DNA of 48,580 nucleotides from Chitinispirillaceae bacterium (GTDB taxonomy: Bacteria; Fibrobacterota; Chitinivibrionia; Chitinivibrionales; Chitinispirillaceae), in assembly GCA_016929415.1 (NCBI GenBank), contig JAFGIW010000165.1, positions 1 through 48,580 on the forward strand. The letters run 5' to 3'. Shown piece after piece: positions 26,025 through 35,013 of this stretch (its first letter is position 1; every line of letters begins with the position of its first letter). Both the position numbers and the translations under genes were made by a program. Under the pieces are notes generated by a model. It had not been told where the DNA came from. It saw nothing but the letters and a program-made list of their open reading frames with translations, and searched no databases.

Positions 26025-26165
26025 CATCCTTCCGGGAGTGCCCCGGATCATCTTTGACATCCATGCCAACAGGGGAATCCCGTGAAAATCGGGAGCGGAC
26101 CCGCCACTGTGATCCCATGATCAACCGGGAGAGTCAGGTGACCTGTTCAATGGATCTTCACCTTT
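26025..26165 (+). promoter_or_regulatory. Cobalamin (B12) riboswitch
   Basis: The conserved core is present in order: GGGAATCCCGTGAAAATCGG (from 26073), AGCGGACCCGCCACTGTGAT and, after a short hairpin, the B12 box AGTCAGGTGACCTG (26132-26145). The usual box is AGCCAGGAGACCTG, so two bases differ. An upstream CCGGG/CCCGG hairpin (26032-26046) belongs to the 5' part. It lies directly before a complete corrinoid uptake and cobamide assembly operon. A short stem GGTCT...AGACC (26168-26187) sits just before the GGAGGAG ribosome site, so control at translation initiation is plausible. Ends are approximate. Confidence 0.92.
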
Positions 26166-26198
26166 TTGGTCTTCGAGGAGCGAGACCGGAGGAGTGTT

Positions 26199-27167
26199 TT
26201 GATCAAGCGACCTGCCAAAACGAGTGATTTTACCCCAAACGATTACCGACCCGCATGTTACCGATGGTTGATCTGGTCCATCATAATAGTATACGTATTT
26301 TGCTTTAATTGCAAAAAAAACAGGGAGTTGCTTCGATTAAACACGCCCAAACCACGCATTATTTCATTCGCTCCGAGTATTACCGAGACAATTTATGCAC
26401 TTGGTGCGCAGGAGCATCTTGTCGGGGTGACCGACTTTTGTACCTATCCGCCGGAAGCAGTGCAATTGCCCCGGGTGGGAGGCTATATAAATCCCAATTA
26501 CGAGCAGATTCTCTCACTCAAGCCTGATATTACGATACTCCTCAAAGAGCATGGTTCCCTGATCGCATTCCTTGAGCAGCATAAGATTGGGGTCGTGAAA
26601 ATCGACAATGAGAACCTTGCGGGCATTTTTTCCTCGATTTCGCGGATCGGAGCCGCATGCGGCCTGAAAGAGCGGGGCGACAGTCTTGCTGCGGGAATTG
26701 AATCGGCGATGAAAATGACGACCGTTTCCCTTTCCCGAAAGCCGAAAATCCTCTTCTGTGTCGGTCGCGACAAGCCGGGAAGTGGTACCATTGGAAAAGT
26801 CTTTCTGGCAGGTCCGCGCACTTTCTACAGTGAGCTGATTATGCGCTTAGGAGGGGAAAATGCGGTTTCCGACTCGGTTTTCGCCTATCCGTCCGTTGCG
26901 GGTGAGGGGATTATACATTTGGTACCCGATATCATTATCGATGTAATGGCATCAAATAAATTAATGGACCCTTCGAAGGTGAGTGCCGATTGGAATGAAC
27001 TCGGCATGTTGCCTGCAGTAAAACTCGGGGCGGTGTATGCGATTACCGGGAATTACATTTCGATACCGGGTCCTCGTATTGTTAAAATATTCAATGATTT
27101 ACATCGATGCATAAACGACTGGAACGTACGGATTACCCTGGGGAGTGCATGCCTTCGCTTCAAATAG
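26199..27167 (+). CDS. btuF: Corrinoid ABC transporter substrate-binding protein
   Basis: The product has 322 residues from a TTG at 26199 with GGAGGAG 4 bases upstream. An earlier TTG in the same frame falls inside the riboswitch and is unlikely. A membrane-anchoring segment (LIWSIIIVYVFCFNC, about 24-38) precedes the periplasmic domain. That domain has the BtuF/FecB pattern: RIISFAPSITETIYALGAQ, VGVTDFCTYPPEA, and later PSVAGEGIIHLVPDIIID. The Cys after the membrane segment might be lipidated but the lipobox is poor. It would deliver cobamides or cobinamide to the BtuCD pair encoded just downstream; the end overlaps btuD by 19 bases. Confidence 0.9.
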   Translation: MIKRPAKTSDFTPNDYRPACYRWLIWSIIIVYVFCFNCKKNRELLRLNTPKPRIISFAPSITETIYALGAQEHLVGVTDFCTYPPEAVQLPRVGGYINPNYEQILSLKPDITILLKEHGSLIAFLEQHKIGVVKIDNENLAGIFSSISRIGAACGLKERGDSLAAGIESAMKMTTVSLSRKPKILFCVGRDKPGSGTIGKVFLAGPRTFYSELIMRLGGENAVSDSVFAYPSVAGEGIIHLVPDIIIDVMASNKLMDPSKVSADWNELGMLPAVKLGAVYAITGNYISIPGPRIVKIFNDLHRCINDWNVRITLGSACLRFK

Positions 27168-27952
27168 CCAACCTGACGTTCAACTATGAGCCGGGGAAGC
27201 CGGTCATTGATAATCTGTCGGTTGTAATCAACAATGGTGAGACATGGTCGATTATCGGCAAGAACGGGTCGGGAAAATCCACGCTTATTCGCTGTATCGC
27301 CCGTCTCGAACCGGTCAAACGGGGAGCCGTATTCCTCGATACCAAAGAAATACTCGATTATTCATCGATTGAAATGGCGCGTAAATGCGCCTATGTTCCT
27401 CAGGCGACCCTGCGGATTCCGCCTAGTTTCACGGTTCTTGAGTATGTGCTGATGGGACGATACCCGTATTGCGGTTTTCCGATGCGGTATGGCAGTGACG
27501 ACCGGAAGATTGCAGCCGAGGCCATGGAGTTGACCGACACAGTACCATTTGCACACCGATCGATGAGAACACTAAGCGGCGGGGAACTGCAGCGGGTATT
27601 CATTGCCGGGGCGGTTGCGCAACGGACCGCCATCATGCTGCTCGACGAGCCGGTATCGTTTCTCGATTCGATGCACCAGGAGATGATTCATGCGACCCTA
27701 GACCGGATCCATCGGGAATACGGTACCACGCTCATCACCGTCACTCACGATATAAATGCAGCACTGCAACGGAGTACCCATGTTCTTGCACTGGTGGCAG
27801 GGAAGCAGGTCTATGCAGGAGCGACGCAGGGCTTCCTGAATGATGCGGCTTCGCTTCTCAGTACTATCTATGGAATTACCTTTGAGAAGATTGCAGGTTC
27901 GTCCAGCGGAAGGGCGTTTTTTATGCCGCAGAAGGGAGAAGTCGTGGTATGA
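27149..27952 (+). CDS. btuD: Corrinoid ABC transporter ATP-binding protein
   Basis: This 267-residue ABC ATPase starts at the ATG at 27149, preceded by GGGGAG. Walker A is GKNGSGKSTLIRC, the Q-loop is YVPQAT, the signature is LSGGELQRV, Walker B is AIMLLDEPVSFLD, and the switch His lies in TVTHDINAA. This is the arrangement of FecE/BtuD-type ATPases. It overlaps the end of btuF, and its TGA overlaps the ATG of btuC, so the transporter subunits are translationally coupled. It energises corrinoid import through BtuC. Confidence 0.92.
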   Translation: MPSLQIANLTFNYEPGKPVIDNLSVVINNGETWSIIGKNGSGKSTLIRCIARLEPVKRGAVFLDTKEILDYSSIEMARKCAYVPQATLRIPPSFTVLEYVLMGRYPYCGFPMRYGSDDRKIAAEAMELTDTVPFAHRSMRTLSGGELQRVFIAGAVAQRTAIMLLDEPVSFLDSMHQEMIHATLDRIHREYGTTLITVTHDINAALQRSTHVLALVAGKQVYAGATQGFLNDAASLLSTIYGITFEKIAGSSSGRAFFMPQKGEVVV

Positions 27953-28941
27953 GTGTGGGAAAACGCCTGCTGCTTTTATCATTTTCATCGATGATAATAG
28001 TAATTTTCGCGCCCTGTATCGGGATGGAATTCATCGTTCCGTTTGATCTGAAGAACACTACGCTTCAGATGGAAATCTTCACCCGACTGCGTCTGCCCCG
28101 GGTTCTCGTCGCCTTTTTTGCCGGTGCGGGATTGTCGCTTTGCGGGATGGTGTTTCAGGCGCTTTTCAGGAATCCGCTCGCTGATCCGTTTACCCTGGGA
28201 ATCGCGAGTGGTGCTTCATGCGGTGCAGCGCTGACCGTGGTGCTTGGGTTTACCGGAGCGCTCCTCGGAGTGCCGGCAGTGACGATCGGAGCTTTTCTGG
28301 GGAGCGCTTGTGCGACTCTGTTACTGTTTGGCTTCGCCTCATACCGGCGTTCGACCGATAAACTTACCTTTTTGCTCGCCGGTGTGGCGTTGAGCTTTCT
28401 TTTTTCAAGTTTATTGATGTTTTTTCAATATATAAGCGACCCTCACGACTCTTATTATATCATTCGATGGTTGATGGGGGGTGTGGAGGCAATCGGATAT
28501 AAAGCGCTTTTCTCATTCCTTCCTTTTGAAATTATCGGGATAATAATCATTTTCAGTCAACTGCCGCAGCTTGATCACCTGCTCACGGGCGACGATATAG
28601 CGCAGAGCAGGGGGGTCGATATCAAGCGGACGAGGATACTGCTGCTGTTGGCCACAACCATGATGGTGGGTACTATTGTGGCGGTCTGCGGGCCGATCGG
28701 GTTTATCGGGCTTATCGTTCCCCATATATCCCGATCGCTCTTTTCATGGAAACATCTCTGGGCCGGACCTGCAACAGCACTTTCCGGAGGAGTGCTGCTG
28801 GTCATCGCGGATACCATCGCACGGACAGTCATCGCACCTACGGAAATACCGGTTGGCGTCATTACCGCGCTTTTGGGAGCGCCGTTCTTTCTCTGGATAC
28901 TTTTTCACCATAACGGGAACGGTAAGGTGCATGAACTGTAA
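27949..28941 (+). CDS. btuC: Corrinoid ABC transporter permease (FecCD family)
   Basis: This 330-residue permease has about nine to ten membrane helices. Family signatures include RLPRVLVAFFAGAGLSLCGM, FRNPLADPFTLGIASGAS, and the coupling-region stretch GPIGFIGLIVPHISRSLF. It forms the membrane channel with BtuD on the cytoplasmic side. The start overlaps the btuD stop (ATGA). The stop lies 11 bases inside the next gene, so the order btuF-btuD-btuC-cbiR is tightly coupled. Confidence 0.93.
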   Translation: MSVGKRLLLLSFSSMIIVIFAPCIGMEFIVPFDLKNTTLQMEIFTRLRLPRVLVAFFAGAGLSLCGMVFQALFRNPLADPFTLGIASGASCGAALTVVLGFTGALLGVPAVTIGAFLGSACATLLLFGFASYRRSTDKLTFLLAGVALSFLFSSLLMFFQYISDPHDSYYIIRWLMGGVEAIGYKALFSFLPFEIIGIIIIFSQLPQLDHLLTGDDIAQSRGVDIKRTRILLLLATTMMVGTIVAVCGPIGFIGLIVPHISRSLFSWKHLWAGPATALSGGVLLVIADTIARTVIAPTEIPVGVITALLGAPFFLWILFHHNGNGKVHEL

Positions 28942-29722
28942 AGGCGCATTCCCATTCCGCATCGGCTGCACCTCCTATGTGCTTCCCGATGAGATTCTGC
29001 CGAATATTTCATTTATGGCCGATAAGGTGGATGACATCGAATTAGTGCTGTTTGAATCGCAGGAATGGTCGAATTTGCCCGATAAAACGACCTTTTCATC
29101 GATGCAACAGATTGCTGATGAACACGATATCACTTACTCGGTTCATTTCCCCATCGACTGCCGTGCCGGGGCTGAAAACGCAGCTGAACGGCGAAAACTA
29201 CTCGATCAGGTGACCGGGATTATACGGTTGACTGAAAAACTGCCGATAAGCGGCTATCTTCTTCATCTTGAAGGACTTGAGGATGAACATTCGACAGAGC
29301 AGCTGCAGTTCTGGCAGGAGGTGACCGGAGAGTTCTGCCGGCAGTTGGTTGAAACCGTATCCGTCGACCCGCACCTGATCTGCATCGAGAACCTCGGTTA
29401 TTCACCGTTATTGCATCAGCAACTCATTGAAAAGCATCATTTTTCGCATTGCATCGACATGGGGCATCTCTGGATGAACGGTATGGAATGGCGTAGTCAT
29501 GTAAGCCAAGTGCTTGAAAAAACGCGCATTATTCATCTGCATGGAGTTTCGGGAGGCAAGGACCACCAATCCCTAGCGATGCACGCGCAACCGGCACAAT
29601 TGCAGCAACTTGCATCGATGTTGCAAACCTATACAGGGGTGGTAACCCTTGAAGTTTTCGGCGAAGAGGATACATTTTCATCATTACGCTGTTTCGGGGA
29701 ACTATGGCATCGATCACGTTGA
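28931..29722 (+). CDS. cbiR: CbiR-like cobamide-remodelling TIM-barrel phosphodiesterase
   Basis: This 263-residue xylose-isomerase/AP-endonuclease-2-type TIM barrel starts at the ATG at 28931 with AAGGTG upstream. Likely metal ligands lie at strand ends: the His in GYLLHLEG, Glu in CIENLGY, Asp and His in CIDMGHLW, His in IIHLHGV, Glu in TLEVFGEE. CbiR of Akkermansia is a member of this superfamily. It cuts the nucleotide loop of cobamides to give cobinamide phosphate for rebuilding with another lower ligand. The assignment rests on the fold plus the position between btuC and cobU behind a B12 riboswitch. Another sugar-phosphate isomerase-like role is the alternative. Confidence 0.72.
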   Translation: MNCKGAFPFRIGCTSYVLPDEILPNISFMADKVDDIELVLFESQEWSNLPDKTTFSSMQQIADEHDITYSVHFPIDCRAGAENAAERRKLLDQVTGIIRLTEKLPISGYLLHLEGLEDEHSTEQLQFWQEVTGEFCRQLVETVSVDPHLICIENLGYSPLLHQQLIEKHHFSHCIDMGHLWMNGMEWRSHVSQVLEKTRIIHLHGVSGGKDHQSLAMHAQPAQLQQLASMLQTYTGVVTLEVFGEEDTFSSLRCFGELWHRSR

Positions 29723-30282
29723 TAACCGGGGGAGCGCGCAGCGGAAAAAGCCGTTTTGCACTGGAACTGGCAATGCGGCATGAGGGCAAACGCTTCTTCA
29801 TCGCCACCGCTCAGGCTTTCGATCCGGAGATGGAAGAACGAATCAGGAAACACCGCATTGAGCGCGGAAGCGATTTTTCCACCATTGAGGCTCCCCTTGA
29901 ACTTTCCGCCGCCCTGCGGAACGTACCTCCGGATGCGGCGGTCATTCTCATCGACTGCCTCACCGTATGGCTCGGCAATCTGCTGTTTCATTACCGGAAA
30001 GAGGACGAGGCCGTCGAGGTGGAAATTGTCAAGTTTACCGACGCACTGTCCTCCGTCAAACCCGACCTGATCGTCGTCACCAATGAGGTGGGCGCGGGAA
30101 TTGTTCCCGACAATGCCCTTGCAAGGAAATTCAGGGACATCGCGGGCGGTCTCAACCGCGACGTCGCCGCACGGGCGGACACTGTTTACCTGTGCGTTTG
30201 CGGAATCCCGCTTGCCGTAAAGGGGAAAGGCGTGCTCACGGAAGGAAATCGCCTTCCCCCCAGGCAGAACGGCAATCCTTAA
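29704..30282 (+). CDS. cobU: Adenosylcobinamide kinase/guanylyltransferase
   Basis: This 192-residue CobU/CobP-family enzyme has P-loop GGARSGKSRFALELA at the N-terminus, ILIDCLTVWLGNLL in the middle, and VVTNEVGAGIVPDNALAR, then FRDIAGGLNRDVA near the end. It phosphorylates adenosylcobinamide and then transfers GMP to give AdoCbi-GDP. If CbiR leaves the phosphate on, only the second step is needed. The start overlaps the cbiR stop by 19 bases and has a GGGG site. Confidence 0.95.
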   Translation: MASITLITGGARSGKSRFALELAMRHEGKRFFIATAQAFDPEMEERIRKHRIERGSDFSTIEAPLELSAALRNVPPDAAVILIDCLTVWLGNLLFHYRKEDEAVEVEIVKFTDALSSVKPDLIVVTNEVGAGIVPDNALARKFRDIAGGLNRDVAARADTVYLCVCGIPLAVKGKGVLTEGNRLPPRQNGNP

Positions 30283-30297
30283 CTGACGGGAACCACT

Positions 30298-31359
30298 GTG
30301 CAAAGACCGACCTTCCGATTTCCCCCGATTCCGCGCTGCGGCAATCCGTTGCTTGAAAACCGCATTCAGGCGCGCCTCGACAACCTGACGAAACCGAGAG
30401 GGAGTCTCGGGAGGCTCGAAGAGTGCGCACTCAGGTATCTGATGTGTCGCGGATCAGCGGATGAGAGGATCAGGCACCTTGAGCTTTTCACCTTCGCGGC
30501 GGACCATGGAATTACCGCGCGGAAGATCACCCCCTACCCGAAAGAGGTCACTGCTCAAATGGTGTTCAACATGATCGGTGGGGGAGCGGCGGTGAGTGTT
30601 ATGAGCAGGAATGCCGGCATCAGCAGCCTGGTGGTAGACATGGGAGTAGCAACCGATCTTCCCGACCATCCGGCGCTTTTAAAACGAAAGGTTGCATATG
30701 GAACAGCCGATTTCAGTGTCGGGCCGGCAATGACACCTGTGCAGTGCGCGCAGGCACTGCAAACCGGGATCGAAATTGCCGCATCATCGAAAGCCGACCT
30801 GATCGCAGCAGGGGAGATGGGGATCGGCAACAGTGCCTCTGCAGCAGCACTCTACGCACTGTTGCTCGATCTTGACGGCGCCGTCACCACCGGTGAAGGG
30901 ACGGGTGCTAAGGGTGCGCTTCTTGCCAGGAAGAAACGGACCATTCAGAAGTCGCTTGCTTTTCATCGCCTGCGGTGGGACAAAACCCCATTCGATGCCT
31001 TGCGTCGCTGTGGAGGTTTTGAAATCGCGGCGATAGCCGGGTTGATGATCGGGGCGGCTTCGCACCGGGTGCCGATAGTGGTTGACGGATTCATTTGCGG
31101 CGCCGCGGCGCTGGCAGCCATGCGGATCGATCCCCGGCTGAGCCGCTATCTTTTTTTCTCCCATGTCTCCGATGAACTGTTTCATCGTTCTTTTCTCAGA
31201 CAGGCCGGGATCGTGCCCCTTCTTGACCTCAAAATGCGGCTCGGTGAGGGGACCGGGGCAGTACTCGCGATGCAGATTATCCGGCAGGCACTCAGCTGTT
31301 ACCACGAGATGGCAACCTTCGGCAGTGCATCGGTGTCGCGGGAGGTAACGGCATCATGA
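30298..31359 (+). CDS. cobT: Nicotinate-nucleotide-dimethylbenzimidazole phosphoribosyltransferase
   Basis: The enzyme has 353 residues with GTG start. It shows RLDNLTKPRGSLGRLE at the N-terminus, FTFAADHGITARKIT, GEMGIGNSASAAALYALL, and the catalytic Glu region MRLGEGTGAVLAMQII near the C-terminus. It activates the lower-ligand base to an alpha-ribotide. No gene for 5,6-dimethylbenzimidazole synthesis (bluB or bzaA-F) is in the window, so the base is either scavenged or made elsewhere. The stop overlaps the start of cobS. Confidence 0.95.
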   Translation: MQRPTFRFPPIPRCGNPLLENRIQARLDNLTKPRGSLGRLEECALRYLMCRGSADERIRHLELFTFAADHGITARKITPYPKEVTAQMVFNMIGGGAAVSVMSRNAGISSLVVDMGVATDLPDHPALLKRKVAYGTADFSVGPAMTPVQCAQALQTGIEIAASSKADLIAAGEMGIGNSASAAALYALLLDLDGAVTTGEGTGAKGALLARKKRTIQKSLAFHRLRWDKTPFDALRRCGGFEIAAIAGLMIGAASHRVPIVVDGFICGAAALAAMRIDPRLSRYLFFSHVSDELFHRSFLRQAGIVPLLDLKMRLGEGTGAVLAMQIIRQALSCYHEMATFGSASVSREVTAS

Positions 31360-32120
31360 TCGCTCCCCTGGTGACGGCCGTTCGCACGCTGACGATCATT
31401 CCGATGCCCGGTTCCGATGCAAAAGACCCTTCGGCGGCGCTTCCATATTTTCCAATAATCGGTGCGGCGATCGGAGTAATCTGTTATTTGACGGCACGTG
31501 GATCTTCCTGTCTGTTTGGCGATTACCCGTTCTTCGGCGGTCTTCTCGTTACCGTCGTCTCGATTGTCATCACCGGCGCCCTGCATCTCGATGGACTCGC
31601 CGATGTTGCCGATGGGTTCGGCAGCGGAGGAACGAAAGAGCGGATTCTGGAGATATTCAAAGATTCCCGCCATGGTACGTTCGGTGTTACGGCGATTGTT
31701 TTTGACCTTATCGCACGGGTCCTTTTTATTGCCTGGTGTTGTGAAAAAGAACATTTGACGCTTATCCTGATAAGCCCTTTTTTTTCACGTACTGTTATGG
31801 CATGGGGATGCGCACTTCTTCCCTCCGCACGGTCAGGCGGCGGTACGGCCGTCCCCTTTATTTCGAACAAACCGCCAATTGCACTTTTTCTGATTACTGT
31901 TGGCCTGGTGGGAGTGATTGTACTTGCTTTCGGATGCATACCACTTGGTACCATCCTGCTGATCTCGTTTGTCCCGGTACAGCTTTTTTATTTCTATTGC
32001 CTTAAAAAAATCGACGGTATTACCGGCGATTGTCTTGGTGCGGTGAATGAGATCGGGGAGTTGACACTGCTGTTGACAGGCTGTATTGGCTACGGTTTTA
32101 TATCAGCTTCGGGAGGGTAA
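31356..32120 (+). CDS. cobS: Adenosylcobinamide-GDP ribazoletransferase (cobalamin synthase)
   Basis: This 254-residue integral membrane enzyme has six to seven hydrophobic helices. The active-site motifs are LHLDGLADVADGFGSGG and KDSRHGTFGV, where the Asp residues bind metal. It joins AdoCbi-GDP and the alpha-ribazole (phosphate) made by CobT to give the cobamide. The start overlaps the cobT stop by 4 bases. The stop is 4 bases before cobO. Confidence 0.95.
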   Translation: MIAPLVTAVRTLTIIPMPGSDAKDPSAALPYFPIIGAAIGVICYLTARGSSCLFGDYPFFGGLLVTVVSIVITGALHLDGLADVADGFGSGGTKERILEIFKDSRHGTFGVTAIVFDLIARVLFIAWCCEKEHLTLILISPFFSRTVMAWGCALLPSARSGGGTAVPFISNKPPIALFLITVGLVGVIVLAFGCIPLGTILLISFVPVQLFYFYCLKKIDGITGDCLGAVNEIGELTLLLTGCIGYGFISASGG

Positions 32121-32124
32121 TTCG

Positions 32125-32643
32125 ATGGAGCGGGGTTTTCTTCACATCTACACCGGCGACGGAAAGGGAAAAACGACTGCAGCACTCGGTCTTGCATTAC
32201 GGGCAGCCGGGGCGGGGAAACGGGTGTTGTTTTCCCAATTCCTTAAAAATTCCATTTGCAGCGAACACCGGGCGCTTGAGAGGTTCGAAGATCGTATTAC
32301 CGTGCGATGTTTCGGAACCGGAGAATTTATCAGGGAAGATATCAAAGCGGAGCAGATCCAACGTACCAAAGAAGGAGTAGAGGAGGTATCTCGATTGATG
32401 GCAAGCGATAATTTCGGGCTTGTCATCCTCGATGAGATTGTCGTGGCGCTCTCGCTCGGAGTGATTGCTTTCGATCAGGTGCTTCTTCTCATCCGGAAAC
32501 GACCGCCGGGATGTGAAATGGTTCTTACCGGAAGGGGAGCGTCAAGGCAGTTGATCGATGTTGCCGACCTGGTGACTGAAATGGTGGAAGTGAAACATTA
32601 CTTCCGTCGGGGCTTTACGGCGCGCGAGGGTATCGAGCGTTAG
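32125..32643 (+). CDS. cobO: Corrinoid adenosyltransferase, CobO/BtuR/CobA type
   Basis: The product has 172 residues from the ATG at 32125, which has GGGAGGG upstream; an in-frame ATG at 32086 lies inside cobS and lacks such a site. The P-loop is GDGKGKTTAALGLALRAAG. Other family marks are VLFSQFLKN, LVILDEIVVALSLG, VLTGRGA, and a C-terminal EVKHYFRRGFTAREGIE segment. It adds the adenosyl group to Co(I) corrinoids. It is last in the operon, and no clear terminator follows before the convergent HDOD gene 104 bases on. Confidence 0.95.
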   Translation: MERGFLHIYTGDGKGKTTAALGLALRAAGAGKRVLFSQFLKNSICSEHRALERFEDRITVRCFGTGEFIREDIKAEQIQRTKEGVEEVSRLMASDNFGLVILDEIVVALSLGVIAFDQVLLLIRKRPPGCEMVLTGRGASRQLIDVADLVTEMVEVKHYFRRGFTAREGIER

Positions 32644-32747
32644 GAAAAGTTCCACCCGACAGCAGGAGTAATTCAGACCGTATTTTCCCGGCAGGTATCA
32701 AAGCACTGACGTTTTACATCCATCGGTCACGTTTCCCGGATGAACGT

Positions 32748-33641
32748 CTATATCATTTTGAAATGGGAATAGGTCGAGTCTTTTTCGAGTGACAACATCA
32801 GGTCTGAGTGTTCGACTTCGAGTTGGGCACGCTGTATCATATTAATAATCATATCGTGAGTAATATTCAGTTCGGCAAGTGCGTCTACCGGGCGGGCTTC
32901 CATCGAACCTTCAAATGATCCAAGAACCATATTGCAAAGGTAGTATTCCGCCAGATAGGTGGCGCAGCAGATGAACCGGGAATTTTCCGGTGCCTTGTCG
33001 GGAGCATGATGAAAACGTACTGCGGCTACTATGGGCAGATCAATCTTCCAGAGGCTGAGCAGTTCGCCCCCCAATACTCCGTGCATTTCCGAGGGGGCCG
33101 CCTTTTGTTCGGCGACAAGGAAAGAGGTTTCATTTTTAACCGCCCGTTCAATGATATCCTCAAACCGGTCATGAAAAAACTGGTCATACAGGAGAATTCC
33201 GATATCATGAAGAAGCCCTGCAAGAAAAAGGTTGTGACGATCCTGCTTTGAAAAACGGCCGCCCGCGTTTTTTTCAGCGATAAAACAGCAGAGATACGCG
33301 GTGGTGAGCGCATGTTTCCAGAACCCTTTATAGTCAAGGACATTTGATTTATGAGAAAAATGACGCACGAAGTTTACCGCCAGGGCAATATGACCTACTT
33401 CATTGAATCCGATGCGGGTTATGGCAAGAGTGATCGATGATATTTTCCCGTTTGTGGCGCAGTAGAAGGAAGAATTGGCGACTTTCAGTATTTTTGCAGT
33501 CAGAGCCGGGTCCTGTTCGATAATCCGTGCAAGAAGGGTTGCATTTCCCTCTTCCGACATGATCAATTTCTGGATTCGTATGACAATTTCGGGCAATGTC
33601 GGTAAATTCTGAATTTCCGGCAATCGCTGGATCAGACTCAT
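32748..33641 (-). CDS. HDOD-domain signalling protein
   Basis: This 297-residue protein has an HDOD domain over most of its length. LPTLPEIVIRIQKL leads in, the KILKVANSSFY stretch is characteristic, and LFLAGLLHDIGILLYD carries an HD pair. There is no receiver, GAF or GGDEF domain, and the last 60 residues are helical. HDOD proteins act in bacterial signalling, often without enzyme activity. AAGGCGG precedes the ATG. No regulated process is evident from neighbours, which are the cob operon (convergent) and the isoprenoid cluster (same strand). Confidence 0.9.
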   Translation of the reverse strand: MSLIQRLPEIQNLPTLPEIVIRIQKLIMSEEGNATLLARIIEQDPALTAKILKVANSSFYCATNGKISSITLAITRIGFNEVGHIALAVNFVRHFSHKSNVLDYKGFWKHALTTAYLCCFIAEKNAGGRFSKQDRHNLFLAGLLHDIGILLYDQFFHDRFEDIIERAVKNETSFLVAEQKAAPSEMHGVLGGELLSLWKIDLPIVAAVRFHHAPDKAPENSRFICCATYLAEYYLCNMVLGSFEGSMEARPVDALAELNITHDMIINMIQRAQLEVEHSDLMLSLEKDSTYSHFKMI

Positions 33642-33838
33642 ACAACCGCCTTATTTGAAAGCCAGGGAAAGTATATCATTGCACGTTGAAAAGGTCAATC
33701 GGGAATTTCGCGGTGAGACTTGGGAGAATACGTTGATGGCGGCGTTCGACGCTTTGAAGGTATTCTGCCATAATGCTCGACAGTTGAACCGCTCTTTTGC
33801 CCGGTCGGTGACAATTACCCGCAGGCGACCGGTTTCTG

Positions 33839-35005
33839 TTATCCGAACAGTTTGAAAGCCTTGAACAGAAGCATGGGATGACGGGAAAATGTTGAGAGGA
33901 AGACGGTTAAGTATTTGATCTTTCGCGATTTCTTTTTTGTAAGAGTTGCTGCGATTCTATTCAGAAAAGCATCATCGGTATGATGGGTCACGAAATCCTT
34001 CAGTGCAAAGGATCGCTCCTGCTGCTTTCCGTATCGTTTTTTCCAGAGTTTCTCGTAATTCGTCAGTGATGAGTAATTTACGCCTTCAGCCCCGATCGCA
34101 TCGGCGGCAACCTTTCCGGCGGTTTTCCCGGCGAAAAGGGAGTAGTGGATACCTGCACCGCTGATGCAGTTGACCTGACGCGCGGCATCGCCCACGAGCA
34201 TCGCTCCGTGGCGAACCAGCGGACGGATATAACGTGTCACCGGAACACCGCCGCAATGGAGCGTGCCGATGCAGCCGCCGGGGAGTTCACGATTAATAAA
34301 TTGCAGGAGTAGCTCTTTTGGTTTCCCCGCAGTACAGCGGGTACCGAGAATTCCCAGTCCGACATTCGCTTCACCTATCCCGCGTGGAAAGATCCAGGCG
34401 TAGCCGCCCGGCGCTACCGATGATCCGACATAGAAGATGCAGCAGTCCGCGTCGATCAGTGGTGAGGTGACACGGGTAAAAGCACAGCTCTCGATATCAT
34501 CCGAAGCAAGCCGTGTGCTCCATCCGAGATCACGCGCGACCCGTGATTCCACACCATCGGCAATGATTACGATTTTTGAAATGATGGTTCGTTGAGGGCA
34601 TCTGCATTGATACTCTCCGCCGTCGATGCGGGTAACTTCGATAACCGGAGATGTAACAAAGAGTTGCGCTCCTGCTTTTACCGCATCCTGTGCCAGATCG
34701 CCATCCATCCGTTCACGATCAAGGACAGTGCTTTTATCGATATCGGTAATATTGACCTTCGTCCCGTTCGGAGAAATCATTGCCGAACAGGTAATCTCCC
34801 GTTTTATCCATTCCGGTCGTGCGTCCGAATGTTCGGTAAGACTGCGTATTCCAATGCCTTCACCGCAACGGACCGGGAACCCCGGTTTGTTGTTTCGTTC
34901 GAGAAGACAGACGTTGCGTCCCGCAGCTGCCGCACTCCAGGCAGCCATTGACCCTGCCGGCCCTGCCCCGATCACTGCAATGTCGAATTTTTCTTCCATT
35001 ATCAT
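33839..35005 (-). CDS. Geranylgeranyl reductase family FAD-dependent oxidoreductase
   Basis: This 388-residue flavoprotein has the FAD-binding VIGAGPAGSMAAWSAAAAG at residues 11-29 and ERNNKPGFPVRCGEGIG, the pattern of the GGR family. Further on are VIIADGVESRVARDLG, YAWIFPRGIGEANVGLGILG and MLVGDAARQVNCISGAGI. The family saturates double bonds of geranylgeranyl chains on lipids, chlorophyll or quinones; archaeal members accept electrons from ferredoxin. A ferredoxin gene lies just upstream, and two UbiA prenyltransferases start the operon. A second ATG two codons later is possible; the ribosome site is weak. The substrate is inferred, not shown. Confidence 0.9.
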   Translation of the reverse strand: MIMEEKFDIAVIGAGPAGSMAAWSAAAAGRNVCLLERNNKPGFPVRCGEGIGIRSLTEHSDARPEWIKREITCSAMISPNGTKVNITDIDKSTVLDRERMDGDLAQDAVKAGAQLFVTSPVIEVTRIDGGEYQCRCPQRTIISKIVIIADGVESRVARDLGWSTRLASDDIESCAFTRVTSPLIDADCCIFYVGSSVAPGGYAWIFPRGIGEANVGLGILGTRCTAGKPKELLLQFINRELPGGCIGTLHCGGVPVTRYIRPLVRHGAMLVGDAARQVNCISGAGIHYSLFAGKTAGKVAADAIGAEGVNYSSLTNYEKLWKKRYGKQQERSFALKDFVTHHTDDAFLNRIAATLTKKKSRKIKYLTVFLSTFSRHPMLLFKAFKLFG

Positions 35006-35013
35006 TAACTTTC

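Noticed and set aside
28676..29722. 348-residue version of the CbiR-like protein
   Set aside because: The first 85 codons overlap btuC in another frame and have no family similarity. The ATG at 28931 fits the TIM barrel.
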